Assembly (NCBI GenBank): GCA_018607365.1
Contig: JABBBT010000011.1
Location: 1-45,296, forward strand
Length of the DNA: 45,296 bases
Reading direction: 5' to 3'
Origin: SAR86 cluster bacterium
Lineage (GTDB): Bacteria > Pseudomonadota > Gammaproteobacteria > Magnimaribacterales > D2472
Below are positions 16,098-25,580 of the stretch, piece after piece (the first letter of the stretch is position 1; every line of letters begins with the position of its first letter). A program made the translations under genes and the position numbers. Below the pieces are notes generated by a model that had not been told where the DNA came from, ran no database searches, and was given only the letters and a program-made list of their open reading frames with translations.

Positions 16098-18965
16098 TTA
16101 AATATTTTTTAAATTAAAACCTAGGTCTTTTATTTCATCCTGGAAACTCTCTCCGGCAATTATAGATTTCTTAGATTCATTGAATAAGTACTTTTTAGAA
16201 ACTCTAATCAAATCATCTATTGAGCATTCTTTCACTTTATTTCTAAATAGCAGTCTGTCTTCTTGAGTTCTATGATCCAGCTCACTCATAAAATCACTCA
16301 TAGCTTCACCATATGGCGACATGGGTTTATCAATGCTAGAAATCACACCCAAAACCCCCTCATCTAAATGCGCATTGGTAATATTTTTTAATGACCACTC
16401 TCTAGCATTATTAAATTCTGAAAATGTCTCAGAACATTTAGGATCTCTATATGAAAAGAATTTAAATACACTGTTGTTGGAATCTTGCATGGCTCCAGCT
16501 CCATATGCACCACCTTTCTCTCTTATGGCAGAATGAAGATAGCCATTTCGAAGAACGGTCCCTAAAACAGATAGAGCAGGTGCATCTTCATGAGATGAAT
16601 CAACTGTTAAGAAAGCTTCTGCGCAAAAACAAACTTGTGATCCAGTTATCCATCCTATAGATTTATCTTGAACCTTAATAAAATTCTGTTCGTCAACATC
16701 AGCAGCATTTAAACCACTAAAAGATTTCAAGTCCATTTCATCCGGGTTCAAAGACGAAGCTGTAAATATATTTTTTGGTGTTAGAGAGATTTTTGATTGA
16801 ATAGATTTTAAATTTTTAATATAGATATCAAGACTACCTTCATCACTAATATTTTTTGATAAAAGACCTGTATTATTAATAAATCTTATGCCAGAAGTTA
16901 AATCATTGGTTGAAGCTACCTCGGTAAGCTGAGATGCAGCATTAGCCATGGCTAAAACATGACCATTTTGAGTCAGTGATTGTTCGTTATCTGCCGAGAT
17001 GAAGCTAAGCAACTCTTGGATTCTTTGATGCTCACCAAAATTGGCTTCTTGAACAGTTCTGATCATTAAATCTTGCATTAAATGAGCATTCTTTTCTAAA
17101 CTTTTACCACTAATTTTAAGAGCTAGCTTATGCTCAGAATCACCTTTATTTGGAATCATTGTAAATGATGCTGAAATACCACCTGTAATAGAAGATTGAT
17201 ACTTTTGAACATCCTCATATGAATCAGACCCTAGACCTATATCTGTAAGAGAGCTCGTGAATAAACTAGCAATTTTCAGCTCATCAATGGTAAGTGCCTC
17301 ACAAGGAAATAACATTGAATGGTAAACCAAGCCATTGGTTCCAGATTTATAAAAATAATTTTCTATATTATTTACTATAGATAAATTTGGATTTGGATAA
17401 TTCCTTGATAAAGGAATATCTTCTTTAGTAACTTTAGGGAGAATTTCTGGATCATCAATTCTTTCTTGACGTTTTTCTAGAGCTTCAGACAGGGCAACAA
17501 TTTTATTTTTATCATCAACTGAAAGACTTTTAGTTTTTTGATGAACTTTTTCAATAATAGCGTCCTCATTTCTCCTATTAAATTCTGTGTCAGGGACTAA
17601 AGAGTAATTTAATTTATGGGGATTATTAATCAGATGCTTTTCAATCAAGCTTTCGATATAGTTCTTTTGATTTAATCTTTCTTTAATAACATTAAAGGCA
17701 TTATCTAAATCTAATATATTCAAAGGATCATCATTGTGGATACAAGCAGGGAGGCATGTAAGCATGATTTGAAGTCCAAATGGCATGCCTGAGCCTGTTA
17801 TTTCTCTCTGTCTTATTTCTAGCTGATGAAGAGAGGAATCAACTAGTTCTCTTGGAATCCCATCCCGAACAAGATTTTGTAAACAATCAGTAATTAAACT
17901 TTCAATAGCAATATGTTGATCCTTTTTAACACCCTCAAGACCTGCTGCAAAAACCATTTCTTTTTGATCCGCCTCAAGACCAGTGAGAGGCGAAGGCGAC
18001 TTACCTAGTTTTGAATTTTCTAAAACTTTTCTTAACGGAGAAGCAGAATTATCTAAAAGAATATTAGACATTAAGTATGTCTCTAATAACTCAACAGGAT
18101 CATGACTTTCATTTAAGAGCCAGCTAATAACAACATGGTGGTTATCTTCATCACCAGGTAATGGGTTATATGAATCAGCTACTATTTTTGGTGACGTGAT
18201 TCGATCTTCATTTTTTACAGCAATAACCTCAGATGATGGTTTAAAGCTACCCAAAACATTTTTTTTAATAAATTCTTGGATTTGAGCTGGATCAATTTTT
18301 CCATAGGTAAAGAATGTTGCGTTAGAAGGGTGATAGTGTTTTCGATGAAAATTTACCAACTCTTCATGTGTTAGATCTAGAATTTTATCAGGATCTCCAC
18401 CACTGTTATGCTTATAGGTGGATGAAGAATACAAGTGTTTTGACATCCCATGCCATAGCTGACTTGTAACAGAGCTCATGGCACCCTTCATTTCATTATA
18501 GACAACCCCTTTAATCTCAATTTCACTCTCAATATTTGTTTTATCTTTAAATTCTAATCTATGTCCTTCTTGAGCAAAGTCCAGACTATCAAGATTAGGA
18601 AAAAATGCTGAATCAAGATATACACCTAAAAGGTTATCAAAATCTTTATTATTTAAAGTTGCGAAAGGGTAAGCTGTCCAGTCGCTTGAGGTAAATGCAT
18701 TCATAAAAGTATTAAGAGATCTTCTTATCATCATAAAAAATGGATCTCTAACTGGGTATTTTTTTGAACCGCATAGGGCTGTATGCTCAAGAATATGTGC
18801 AACACCAGTAGAATCTTCAGGTATAGTCCTAAAAGCAACCATAAAGACCATTTCATCACTATCTGAATCTAGGTGAACATGCTTGCAATTGAATTCAGAT
18901 TCATTATATATTTGAGCATTGAGATCTAATAAAGGGATATATTTTTGGTCTTGAAGGTTAAACAT
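16098..18965 (-). CDS. M16C zinc metallopeptidase, presequence protease (PreP)-like
   Basis: A 955-residue protein of the M16C (PreP/pitrilysin-related) family, which forms a closed chamber of four domains and degrades peptides. The inverted zinc motif is HILEH (H57, E60, H61), with the third ligand E158 in VVYNEMKGAMS. KKYPVRDPFF just after the zinc motif and GGAYGAG near residue 815 are typical. Length fits bacterial PreP-like enzymes (about 970 aa). No signal peptide is seen, so it is probably cytoplasmic and digests short peptides. It is divergent from the DUF4136 lipoprotein with a very short gap. Confidence 0.9.
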   Translation of the reverse strand: MFNLQDQKYIPLLDLNAQIYNESEFNCKHVHLDSDSDEMVFMVAFRTIPEDSTGVAHILEHTALCGSKKYPVRDPFFMMIRRSLNTFMNAFTSSDWTAYPFATLNNKDFDNLLGVYLDSAFFPNLDSLDFAQEGHRLEFKDKTNIESEIEIKGVVYNEMKGAMSSVTSQLWHGMSKHLYSSSTYKHNSGGDPDKILDLTHEELVNFHRKHYHPSNATFFTYGKIDPAQIQEFIKKNVLGSFKPSSEVIAVKNEDRITSPKIVADSYNPLPGDEDNHHVVISWLLNESHDPVELLETYLMSNILLDNSASPLRKVLENSKLGKSPSPLTGLEADQKEMVFAAGLEGVKKDQHIAIESLITDCLQNLVRDGIPRELVDSSLHQLEIRQREITGSGMPFGLQIMLTCLPACIHNDDPLNILDLDNAFNVIKERLNQKNYIESLIEKHLINNPHKLNYSLVPDTEFNRRNEDAIIEKVHQKTKSLSVDDKNKIVALSEALEKRQERIDDPEILPKVTKEDIPLSRNYPNPNLSIVNNIENYFYKSGTNGLVYHSMLFPCEALTIDELKIASLFTSSLTDIGLGSDSYEDVQKYQSSITGGISASFTMIPNKGDSEHKLALKISGKSLEKNAHLMQDLMIRTVQEANFGEHQRIQELLSFISADNEQSLTQNGHVLAMANAASQLTEVASTNDLTSGIRFINNTGLLSKNISDEGSLDIYIKNLKSIQSKISLTPKNIFTASSLNPDEMDLKSFSGLNAADVDEQNFIKVQDKSIGWITGSQVCFCAEAFLTVDSSHEDAPALSVLGTVLRNGYLHSAIREKGGAYGAGAMQDSNNSVFKFFSYRDPKCSETFSEFNNAREWSLKNITNAHLDEGVLGVISSIDKPMSPYGEAMSDFMSELDHRTQEDRLLFRNKVKECSIDDLIRVSKKYLFNESKKSIIAGESFQDEIKDLGFNLKNI

Positions 18966-18999
18966 AATAAAAATCTATAAAAACATGTACACTTATTCT

Positions 19000-19512
19000 A
19001 TGAAAATAATTACAAAATTAGCCAGTATATTAATTTTGGTAGGCTGCGCCACCACTCAATCCAACATCGAGGTTGATTCAATCGATACTTTTAACTTAAG
19101 CAATTATAACGACTTTTATATAAATATAAATGAATCAAATATAAGCGCAGAAATTAACCCAATTGAATTAGAGAGATTTAAAGTTAATCTAAAAAATGCT
19201 CTTGAAACGAGAGGCTTAAAATACTCATCTGACTCAAGCTTGATTTTTAATATTAACCTAAGCAGTAAGGATAAAGTCCAATCTGATAGGTCTAACTTTC
19301 ACTATTCAAGATATTATTGGAACAATTATATGTACGACAATAACGTGCGAACTATTACTGAAAATATCTTAAGAATAAATCTCAAGGATGCATCTAAAGA
19401 TACAACCCTATGGACTGTGGTTACTGTCTGGAGATCTGATTACTCAAGCGCTATTGCTAATGAGGATAAATCTGACGTTCTTGTAGACGAAATAATGATT
19501 AGTTTTCTCTAG
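19000..19512 (+). CDS. DUF4136-type lipoprotein
   Basis: A 170-residue lipoprotein with a signal peptide ending in lipobox LVGC (C16). The remainder looks like a DUF4136 domain: an N-terminal FNLSNYNDFYININ strand, a L..ALETRGLKYS element, then a Tyr/Asn-rich stretch and LWTVVTVWRSD. The function of this family is unknown. An in-frame ATG at 18985 exists, but a TATAAA box at 18976-18981 would place transcription near 18988, so ATG 19000 is preferred. No RBS is seen at either start. The alkylsulfatase-like gene follows after 17 bases and may share the transcript. Confidence 0.65.
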   Translation: MKIITKLASILILVGCATTQSNIEVDSIDTFNLSNYNDFYININESNISAEINPIELERFKVNLKNALETRGLKYSSDSSLIFNINLSSKDKVQSDRSNFHYSRYYWNNYMYDNNVRTITENILRINLKDASKDTTLWTVVTVWRSDYSSAIANEDKSDVLVDEIMISFL

Positions 19513-19529
19513 GAATTCTCTATAAATAA

Positions 19530-21251
19530 ATGAAAGTTAGCATGAGATTATTTAATCTTTGTTTTATTTTTATTGTATGTATTTTTATTTCTGCATGCTC
19601 TCAATCAGATTCCGTTGAAGTTCCAAAGATCTCTAAAGTTGAAAAACTAATAAAGCACTCAGAGGAGTTTAATAAAGAAGTATTAACCTATCAGACTCCT
19701 GGCGGGAGAGTTCATGTAGCTATTGGCTTCGGTATTGCTAATTCAATCATGGTTGAGGGCATTGACGGCAATATTATTATTGATTCGGCAGATAGCGTAT
19801 TTGAAGCAGAAGAGATTTATTCATTTTTTAAGAAAAAAAATTCAAATCCTATAAAAGCTGTTATATATACTCATAACCATGGTGATCATACCTTTGGAAC
19901 ATCATTCTATTTAACCTCTCAATCAGAAAGACCAAAAATTATTGCACATGAATCTACAGATTATTATATGCAAAGAATATTAGGGATAATTAATCCTATT
20001 GTTTCAGTTAGAAGCGCCCGAATGTTTGGAACTCAATTACCTGAAGAGGACTTGATTAACGTTGGAATAGGCAAGAGTCTTAATGTATCCAAATCACCAC
20101 CAGGTTATGTAAAACCAGATACCACCTTCAAGGATAAATTAATACTCGATATAGCAGGCATCGATATTCAATTATTTCATGCCCCCGGAGAAACTAACGA
20201 TCAGTTATTTGTTTGGTTGCCAAAACATAAATCACTTATGCCGGGTGACAATATTTACAAGACCTTTCCTAACCTGTATACAATTAGAGGAACCACTCAT
20301 AGAGATGTAATGGGCTGGATAGGTAGTCTAGATCATATGAGAACACTTGACCCAGAATTTTTATTTCCAAGCCATACAAGGCCTATAGTTGGACAAGATG
20401 TATCAGAAGCATTAACTTTATATAGAGATGCTATTCAGTTTGTGCATGACCAGACTGTAAGACTTATGAATGAAGGCTATTATCCTGATCAAATTGTTGA
20501 AATGATTGATTTACCAAAAGAGCTAAAAGAATCACCTTTTTTATATGAGTTTTATGGAACGGTGCGATGGTCTGTTAAAAGTATCTATAATGGTTATTTG
20601 GGATGGTTTAATGGAAATCCATCTGACTTAGATCCGCTATCACGAATTGAAGAGGCTAAAAAATTCTCTAAATTAGTAGGCGGCAATGTCGAGCTTCTTA
20701 AGTCATTAAATGAAGCAATAGCTGAAGAAGACATGCAATGGGCACTCCAATTAAGCGATAGATTGATCGCTCTAGAATTCTCTTTGGATGAAACGAAAGC
20801 CCTGAGAAAAAAGGCATTAATTCATATTGGTGAGCGTTCATCTAACCCTAATAAAAGAAACTATTTTTTAACTTCTGCTATAGAGCTAAATGAGAGCTTT
20901 GATGGCTTTCCAGCGTCAGAACGTTCTCCTGATTTGGTTAATGAAATATCCACAGATACCTTATTTAATCTTCTATCGGTAAAATTAAATCCAAAGAATA
21001 TTTATAAGAATAACTATGTGGCTTGTTTTGAATTTACTTCAGGGTTAATAAAAACAGTAACTATAAGGAATGACGTCGCAGAAATTTCTAATAAATTAGA
21101 AAAATGTAATATTACTGTTAGGAGTAGCGAGGTAGAACTTAAGTTGGCCTTGTCAGGTTTAAAAAATCCTGTGCAGTCTCTTGCATCAGGTGATATTGAG
21201 GTTGATGGGGGAAAGGTTGAGTTTCTTCAGTTTCTATCAAGCTTCAAGTAG
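19530..21251 (+). CDS. Alkylsulfatase-like metallo-beta-lactamase-fold lipoprotein (SdsA1-like)
   Basis: A 573-residue protein with a lipoprotein signal (ISAC, C23). The metallo-beta-lactamase domain (about 55-300) has the zinc motif YTHNHGDH (H115, H117, D119, H120), a later APGETNDQLFVW His-free loop and FPSHTRPI. An alkylsulfatase dimerisation-like helical region (about 300-430) and a C-terminal SCP2-like lipid-binding domain (about 460-573) follow. SdsA1-type enzymes remove sulfate from long-chain alkyl sulfates in the periplasm or outside. This version is shorter than SdsA1 (about 660 aa). A role in using organosulfate compounds in seawater is inference. Confidence 0.78.
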   Translation: MKVSMRLFNLCFIFIVCIFISACSQSDSVEVPKISKVEKLIKHSEEFNKEVLTYQTPGGRVHVAIGFGIANSIMVEGIDGNIIIDSADSVFEAEEIYSFFKKKNSNPIKAVIYTHNHGDHTFGTSFYLTSQSERPKIIAHESTDYYMQRILGIINPIVSVRSARMFGTQLPEEDLINVGIGKSLNVSKSPPGYVKPDTTFKDKLILDIAGIDIQLFHAPGETNDQLFVWLPKHKSLMPGDNIYKTFPNLYTIRGTTHRDVMGWIGSLDHMRTLDPEFLFPSHTRPIVGQDVSEALTLYRDAIQFVHDQTVRLMNEGYYPDQIVEMIDLPKELKESPFLYEFYGTVRWSVKSIYNGYLGWFNGNPSDLDPLSRIEEAKKFSKLVGGNVELLKSLNEAIAEEDMQWALQLSDRLIALEFSLDETKALRKKALIHIGERSSNPNKRNYFLTSAIELNESFDGFPASERSPDLVNEISTDTLFNLLSVKLNPKNIYKNNYVACFEFTSGLIKTVTIRNDVAEISNKLEKCNITVRSSEVELKLALSGLKNPVQSLASGDIEVDGGKVEFLQFLSSFK

Positions 21252-21256
21252 TCTAT

Positions 21257-21718
21257 TTACCATCTAAATTTATCAAAATTCTCAGGGTTAGCCCATCCCT
21301 CAGAATTGTTCCATGATCTTTTATTATTATATGTTTTAAGATTGTAAGAGAAGCACATTTTCTCTTCCTGTGTATTATTAAACTCAAGTTGAAATCCAAG
21401 CTTTGTCATCATTTCTTGGGTTTCAATAGATTTTTCTGACTTCGTGCATATTAGAATCTTCTGACTTAGAAGGTTCTTTATTTTTCCAATATCTGTTGGT
21501 GACAAATTAACATCATCAAGAACAATAAAAATATCATCATCAGATTGAGGTATGTCAACCAAACTTGGACTTATATTAATATTTTTGACATGAGTATTTT
21601 CTAAGCTTTTGGCTAACCTTGATAAGTCTTGATTTGTTATTAATTGAGCTGATTCACATAGCTCATCAATAAGGACTCCATATATAAATTTGAAAATAAA
21701 CTTATTTTCTTGAATCAT
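21257..21718 (-). CDS. Conserved hypothetical protein (possible DUF6231 member)
   Basis: A 153-residue protein without a signal or membrane helix. The middle (SDDDIFIVLDDVNLSPTDI, then KNLLSQKILICT) looks like alternating beta strands and helices. The end, SEGWANPENFDKFRW, matches the pattern WxNPxxFxKxRW that I associate with an uncharacterised gammaproteobacterial family (DUF6231); the family name is from memory. It overlaps the last 4 bases of mdh and so is probably made from the same mRNA. No function can be assigned. Confidence 0.6.
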   Translation of the reverse strand: MIQENKFIFKFIYGVLIDELCESAQLITNQDLSRLAKSLENTHVKNINISPSLVDIPQSDDDIFIVLDDVNLSPTDIGKIKNLLSQKILICTKSEKSIETQEMMTKLGFQLEFNNTQEEKMCFSYNLKTYNNKRSWNNSEGWANPENFDKFRW

Positions 21719-22713
21719 TTCATTAAATGCTCTACCGCTTGGCGCTCAGAAATGAGCTCATCAATCGATACTTGAAATTTTTGTTTAGCAAAATCAGATA
21801 AGTCTAAACCCTTTTTGATTGTAACTACACCATTGCCATCTGTAGAAAGCGGAAAACCACAAATCAAACCTTCAGGTACACCATATGAGCCATCACTTTC
21901 AACCGCAGCGCTGAAACTATCATTGCTATCAGTAGGATTTTCACACGCAATTACGGTATCTAGAGCAGCTTTAGCAGCCGAAGTTGCAGAGGATGCACCT
22001 CTAGCATCTATAACAGCTTTACCTCTTTGTTGAACAGTTGGAAGAAACTCATTTTCAACCCAACCCATATCATTAATAACTGAAGAAATCGATTCACCAT
22101 TAACTACTGCATTCTCTATATCTGGATACATAGTCGGACTATGATTACCCCAAATAATCATATTAGATACTTGATCTACATTTACATTAGTTTTTTTAGC
22201 TAACACTGATTTAGCTCTACTTGAATCAAGCATAGTCATGGCCATCCATAGTTGACTGTCTTTACCAGATGCATTTTTTCCAATTAGCGCATTTGTATTT
22301 GCTGGGTTTCCAACTACTAGTATCTTCGCATCATCTTTGGCATTGCTTCCAATGGCTTTTCCTTGATTTACAAAAATACCACCATTAATTTTTAGAAGAT
22401 CAGACCTTTCTTCAATTTTCTTTCCTTCATATACGATACCTCTTGGGATACTTCCCACGAGTAAAAACCAATCAGCATCATGAGATGCATCTTCAAAATT
22501 ATCAGTATACGTAACTTCACCCATATGAGGAAAATAGGAGTCTTCTAATTCCATAACAAGACCTTCTAACTTGCTGACAACCTGAGGAATTTCAACAAGA
22601 CATAGATCAACAATTCTATCCCCAAAAGTTTTGCCATCCACTAGCCTTGGTATCAATGAATATGCGATTTGACCAGCTGCGCCTGTTACAACTACTTTTA
22701 CTCTTGAGCTCAT
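21715..22713 (-). CDS. mdh: NAD-dependent malate dehydrogenase
   Basis: A 332-residue lactate/malate dehydrogenase-family enzyme of the longer class that includes cytosolic-type MDH. The N-terminal Rossmann motif is TGAAGQIAYSL (10-20). VVGNPANTNAL binds the nicotinamide, R91 (IPRG) and R166 bind the dicarboxylate, and H191 in IWGNHSPTMYPD is the catalytic base. It interconverts malate and oxaloacetate in the TCA cycle. A good RBS (AAAGG on the minus strand) precedes the ATG. It is downstream of the AlkB-type gene by 28 bases and overlaps the next gene by 4. Confidence 0.93.
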   Translation of the reverse strand: MSSRVKVVVTGAAGQIAYSLIPRLVDGKTFGDRIVDLCLVEIPQVVSKLEGLVMELEDSYFPHMGEVTYTDNFEDASHDADWFLLVGSIPRGIVYEGKKIEERSDLLKINGGIFVNQGKAIGSNAKDDAKILVVGNPANTNALIGKNASGKDSQLWMAMTMLDSSRAKSVLAKKTNVNVDQVSNMIIWGNHSPTMYPDIENAVVNGESISSVINDMGWVENEFLPTVQQRGKAVIDARGASSATSAAKAALDTVIACENPTDSNDSFSAAVESDGSYGVPEGLICGFPLSTDGNGVVTIKKGLDLSDFAKQKFQVSIDELISERQAVEHLMK

Positions 22714-22741
22714 TTTTTTTCCTTTATGAAATTTATTAAAA

Positions 22742-23335
22742 TTAATAACTAATTATATTCCTAAAAGTTAAATTAATTCTTGGCTTTTTAAATTTTTTTG
22801 TCTTTTTTATTTCATGTTTCCAATATGTTTGCGTATCTCCATGCATAACAAGAAGCTGACCATGATGCTGGGGAATTTTTAGACTAACATCATCATATTT
22901 ATGTTTGAATGTGATCTCCCTTTCTTCCCCAAGCGACAAAGATGCAATAAGAGGTCTTAAACCAAGCTCTTTTTCATCATCGGCATGAAGACCCATAGAG
23001 TCAGAGCCATTCCTGTAAAGGTTTGCTAAAACAGAATTAAATGTGCATTCACACACTGATTCGATGAGTATTTTTATTTCAAGTAATTCTTTATTCCAAA
23101 TATTTTGATCAAGAACTTTTCCCGAGTATGAATAATTTATTCCATGATCAGAATACCAGGCTTGAAGGCGAGGAATTTTATGGATTTTCCCAAAAATTTT
23201 AATTTCTCCTTCCACCCAATTTATATTTTGTAAACATGTTTCATACCAACTATTTATTATTGATATATGTTCAATATTTTCATAAATGGTTACATCAAGA
23301 TTAGGATAATCCTTAGGCTCATATTTTTTTAACAT
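22742..23335 (-). CDS. AlkB-type alpha-ketoglutarate-dependent DNA repair dioxygenase
   Basis: A 197-residue 2OG-Fe(II) oxygenase resembling the ALKBH2/ALKBH3 subgroup rather than E. coli AlkB. FGKIHKIPRLQAWYSDHG (48-65) is the nucleotide-recognition lid. The iron ligands are H117 and D119 (GLHADDE) and H174. R186 and R192 in PRINLTFR bind 2-oxoglutarate. It would remove N1-methyladenine and N3-methylcytosine lesions by oxidative demethylation. It lies upstream of mdh on the same strand, with no ada gene nearby. Confidence 0.9.
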   Translation of the reverse strand: MLKKYEPKDYPNLDVTIYENIEHISIINSWYETCLQNINWVEGEIKIFGKIHKIPRLQAWYSDHGINYSYSGKVLDQNIWNKELLEIKILIESVCECTFNSVLANLYRNGSDSMGLHADDEKELGLRPLIASLSLGEEREITFKHKYDDVSLKIPQHHGQLLVMHGDTQTYWKHEIKKTKKFKKPRINLTFRNIISY

Positions 23336-23414
23336 AGTAAAAAATTTAAATTTTGATTAGAATAATTGTCTATTTTAAAACAAAGAATGACTTCGAACAA
23401 AAAGGAGACACAAG

Positions 23415-24317
23415 ATGAGTATAAGATTTGATGATCAAGTTGCAATAGTAACAGGTGCGGGTGGGGGAATTGGTAAAGAGCACGCCCTTGAGCTTGCAAG
23501 AAGAGGCGCTAAGGTCGTTGTAAATGATTTAGGTGGAAGTGTAGATGGAAGTGGGACTAGTGACGCAGCAGAGGCTGTAGTGCAGCAAATTAAAGATGCA
23601 GGCGGCGAAGCTATGGCTAATGGTGCAAGCGTTACAGATTTATCAGCTATACAGGACATGGTTAAAGAAGTTATGGATAAATGGGGAAGAATCGATATTC
23701 TTGTTAATAATGCTGGTATTTTAAGGGATAAAAGTTTTCATAATGTTACTCTTGATGATTTCAATTTAGTCATGGATGTTCATTTTCAGGGAACATTAAA
23801 TTGTACTCACACTATTTACCCGATCATGAGAGAGCAAGGATATGGAAGAATAGTCTTTACAAGTTCATCTAGTGGGGTTTACGGAAATTTTGGTCAAAGC
23901 AACTATGGTGCTGCAAAAATGGCAATAGTCGGTCTGATGAATACATTAAAAATTGAAGGCCAAAAATATAATGTTTTTTCAAATTCAATTACCCCTGTTG
24001 CTTATACAAGAATGACAGAAGGTTTAATTCCAGAAGATTTTGGAAAGAACTTACAGCCTGAGTATGTTACTCCTGCTGTAATTTATCTGTCAGGAAAAGA
24101 TGCACCAAATGGAGTTATTATTGCTGCCGGAGCTGGAGTTTACGCCAGGATAATTACCCATGAAACAATGGGAGTTTCACTGGGCACTGGAGAAGACATG
24201 ACCCCAGAAAATATAGCAGCTAACTGGGATACTATTTCGGATATGAATGATGCTAGAGCTCTCCAGAATGGAGGAGAGCAAACCCTCAAAATATTTGAGT
24301 TAATTAGTAAGCAGTAA
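23415..24317 (+). CDS. Short-chain dehydrogenase, MFE-2-type 3-hydroxyacyl-CoA dehydrogenase-like
   Basis: A 300-residue SDR. The cofactor motif TGAGGGIG (13-20) is followed by VVVNDLGG (34-41), the pattern of the (3R)-hydroxyacyl-CoA dehydrogenase part of peroxisomal multifunctional enzyme 2. Other motifs are NNAG (98-101), the catalytic serine region SSSSG (150-154), and YGAAK (Y164, K168). The long C-terminal extension after residue 230 fits the MFE-2 subgroup, but the hydratase and SCP2 domains are absent. It probably oxidises a hydroxyacyl-CoA in fatty acid or sterol-like degradation. A strong RBS AAAGGAG lies about 8 bases before the ATG. It ends 1 base before the convergent GST gene. 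Confidence 0.85.
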   Translation: MSIRFDDQVAIVTGAGGGIGKEHALELARRGAKVVVNDLGGSVDGSGTSDAAEAVVQQIKDAGGEAMANGASVTDLSAIQDMVKEVMDKWGRIDILVNNAGILRDKSFHNVTLDDFNLVMDVHFQGTLNCTHTIYPIMREQGYGRIVFTSSSSGVYGNFGQSNYGAAKMAIVGLMNTLKIEGQKYNVFSNSITPVAYTRMTEGLIPEDFGKNLQPEYVTPAVIYLSGKDAPNGVIIAAGAGVYARIITHETMGVSLGTGEDMTPENIAANWDTISDMNDARALQNGGEQTLKIFELISKQ

Positions 24318-24318
24318 T

Positions 24319-24930
24319 TTATATCAAAAAACTTGGACGGCTTGAAACCTGAATAATATACTCATTCAGGTTTCCATAGTCCTCGATATCCAATTTATTT
24401 AATCGAACTAAAAACTGAAGAGAAGTTACCATTTGCAAGTCTGCATATGTAAATCTATCACCTGCTATAAACTCTCTTGATTGTATAATAGTGTCATAAT
24501 TTTCAAGCTCTTTGATTCCTAATTTTCTTTGAGCAAGTCCATATTCCTCATTTTGATTCTCCATTGTGCTCATGTGCGGATGAGTGTGCCTAAATCCATG
24601 CATCAAAGGCACCATTAATTCAAATGATACTCTCGAGTACCACATTTCAATTGAAGCTATTTCTATTGGGCTCTCTCCAAACATATTTGGTTCTGGATAC
24701 AGGCATTCAAGATATCTGCACATCGCAGTAGTTTCTAATATAACTGTTCCATCATCTAATTGAAGGGCAGGGACTCTTGAGTTTGGAGCTATTGCTCTAT
24801 ATTCCGGAGTCTTATGCTCAAGCTTCCCGAGATCAAGGTCGATGATTTCTATATCTGATATATTTTTCTCTTTTAAATATATAAGAACTTTTCTAGGATT
24901 TGGAGCAAATTTACTTGAATATAGTTTCAT
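24319..24930 (-). CDS. Glutathione S-transferase family protein
   Basis: A 203-residue two-domain GST. The thioredoxin-like N-domain (1-78) has MKLYSSKFAPNPRKV for the glutathione-activating loop, the cis-Pro segment SRVPALQLDDG and LETTAMCRYLE. The all-alpha C-domain has FIAGDRFTYADLQM, the conserved N-capping box. It probably conjugates or reduces small electrophiles with glutathione; the substrate is unknown. The gene starts 3 bases after the hemolysin III-like gene, so those two are likely co-transcribed downstream of nrdAB. Confidence 0.87.
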   Translation of the reverse strand: MKLYSSKFAPNPRKVLIYLKEKNISDIEIIDLDLGKLEHKTPEYRAIAPNSRVPALQLDDGTVILETTAMCRYLECLYPEPNMFGESPIEIASIEMWYSRVSFELMVPLMHGFRHTHPHMSTMENQNEEYGLAQRKLGIKELENYDTIIQSREFIAGDRFTYADLQMVTSLQFLVRLNKLDIEDYGNLNEYIIQVSSRPSFLI

Positions 24931-24933
24931 AAT

Positions 24934-25563
24934 TTAGTTACCAACTATTGAATAAATTACAATAAAGTGAAGTATTGCAGCTATACAGACCAGCACATGA
25001 AAGAATTCATGATAGCCAAAGTATTTAGGGCTAAAGTCTGGAAATTTCAAGCCATAACTTATAGCGCCAACCGAATATATGGTGCCTCCAGCTATAGTCA
25101 AGGCTAGATTAGTAAAGCCCATTACAGATGACATTATTGAAAGGTAGGGGATTGCTACGTAGCCTGCTATTAGGTATAAGCCTGCTCTTATCATTCGTGG
25201 TAAGTTTGTAAATAATACAGCCTGTAATATACCAACCCCAGCTATTATCCAAATTATTAACAGGAGCTGTAAGCCTGTTTCTTTAGGAAGTACTAAAAGA
25301 CATATCGGTGTAAAAGTTCCAGCTATCATTATAAAAATTGATAAATGGTCAAGTCTTCTCATTATTTTCAAGACTCTAGGTCTCCATTTTACTCGGTGAT
25401 AAAGGGCGCTAAACCCAAACATCATAAATATACCTATCGAGTAAACAATAGTTGCTGTTAACTCAATTGAACTTGAACTTTTTGATATTAGTGGGATGCA
25501 GGCTCCGATAGATACGAAGAACATCCACTCATGAAAATAGCCCCTTAAAAGGGGCTTCTTCAT
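24934..25563 (-). CDS. Hemolysin III/PAQR-family membrane protein
   Basis: A 209-residue protein with seven predicted membrane helices. Conserved family residues include the early E (FHEWMFF), SALYHRV(K), LRRLDHLSIFIMIAGT and the C-terminal GYHEFFHVLVCIAAILHF with metal-site histidines. Bacterial members are called hemolysin III or YqfA and belong to the PAQR superfamily; some may be hydrolases. The frame is open up to 25677, but that part lies inside nrdB. ATG 25561-25563 (MKKPLLRG) is chosen because it starts after the nrdB stop. An 18-bp perfect palindrome covers codons 3-8. Confidence 0.88.
   Translation of the reverse strand: MKKPLLRGYFHEWMFFVSIGACIPLISKSSSSIELTATIVYSIGIFMMFGFSALYHRVKWRPRVLKIMRRLDHLSIFIMIAGTFTPICLLVLPKETGLQLLLIIWIIAGVGILQAVLFTNLPRMIRAGLYLIAGYVAIPYLSIMSSVMGFTNLALTIAGGTIYSVGAISYGLKFPDFSPKYFGYHEFFHVLVCIAAILHFIVIYSIVGN
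25539..25556. repeat. Perfect 18-bp palindrome at the start of the hemolysin III-like gene
   Basis: The sequence AGCCCCTTAAAAGGGGCT is its own reverse complement. It lies 25-42 bases after the nrdB stop in the direction of transcription and inside the first codons of the next gene. As RNA it can form a GC-rich hairpin followed by ATTTTC, a poor U tract. It could weaken readthrough or translation after nrdAB. Confidence 0.6.
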
Positions 25564-25580
25564 AATTTTTATTGACTTTT

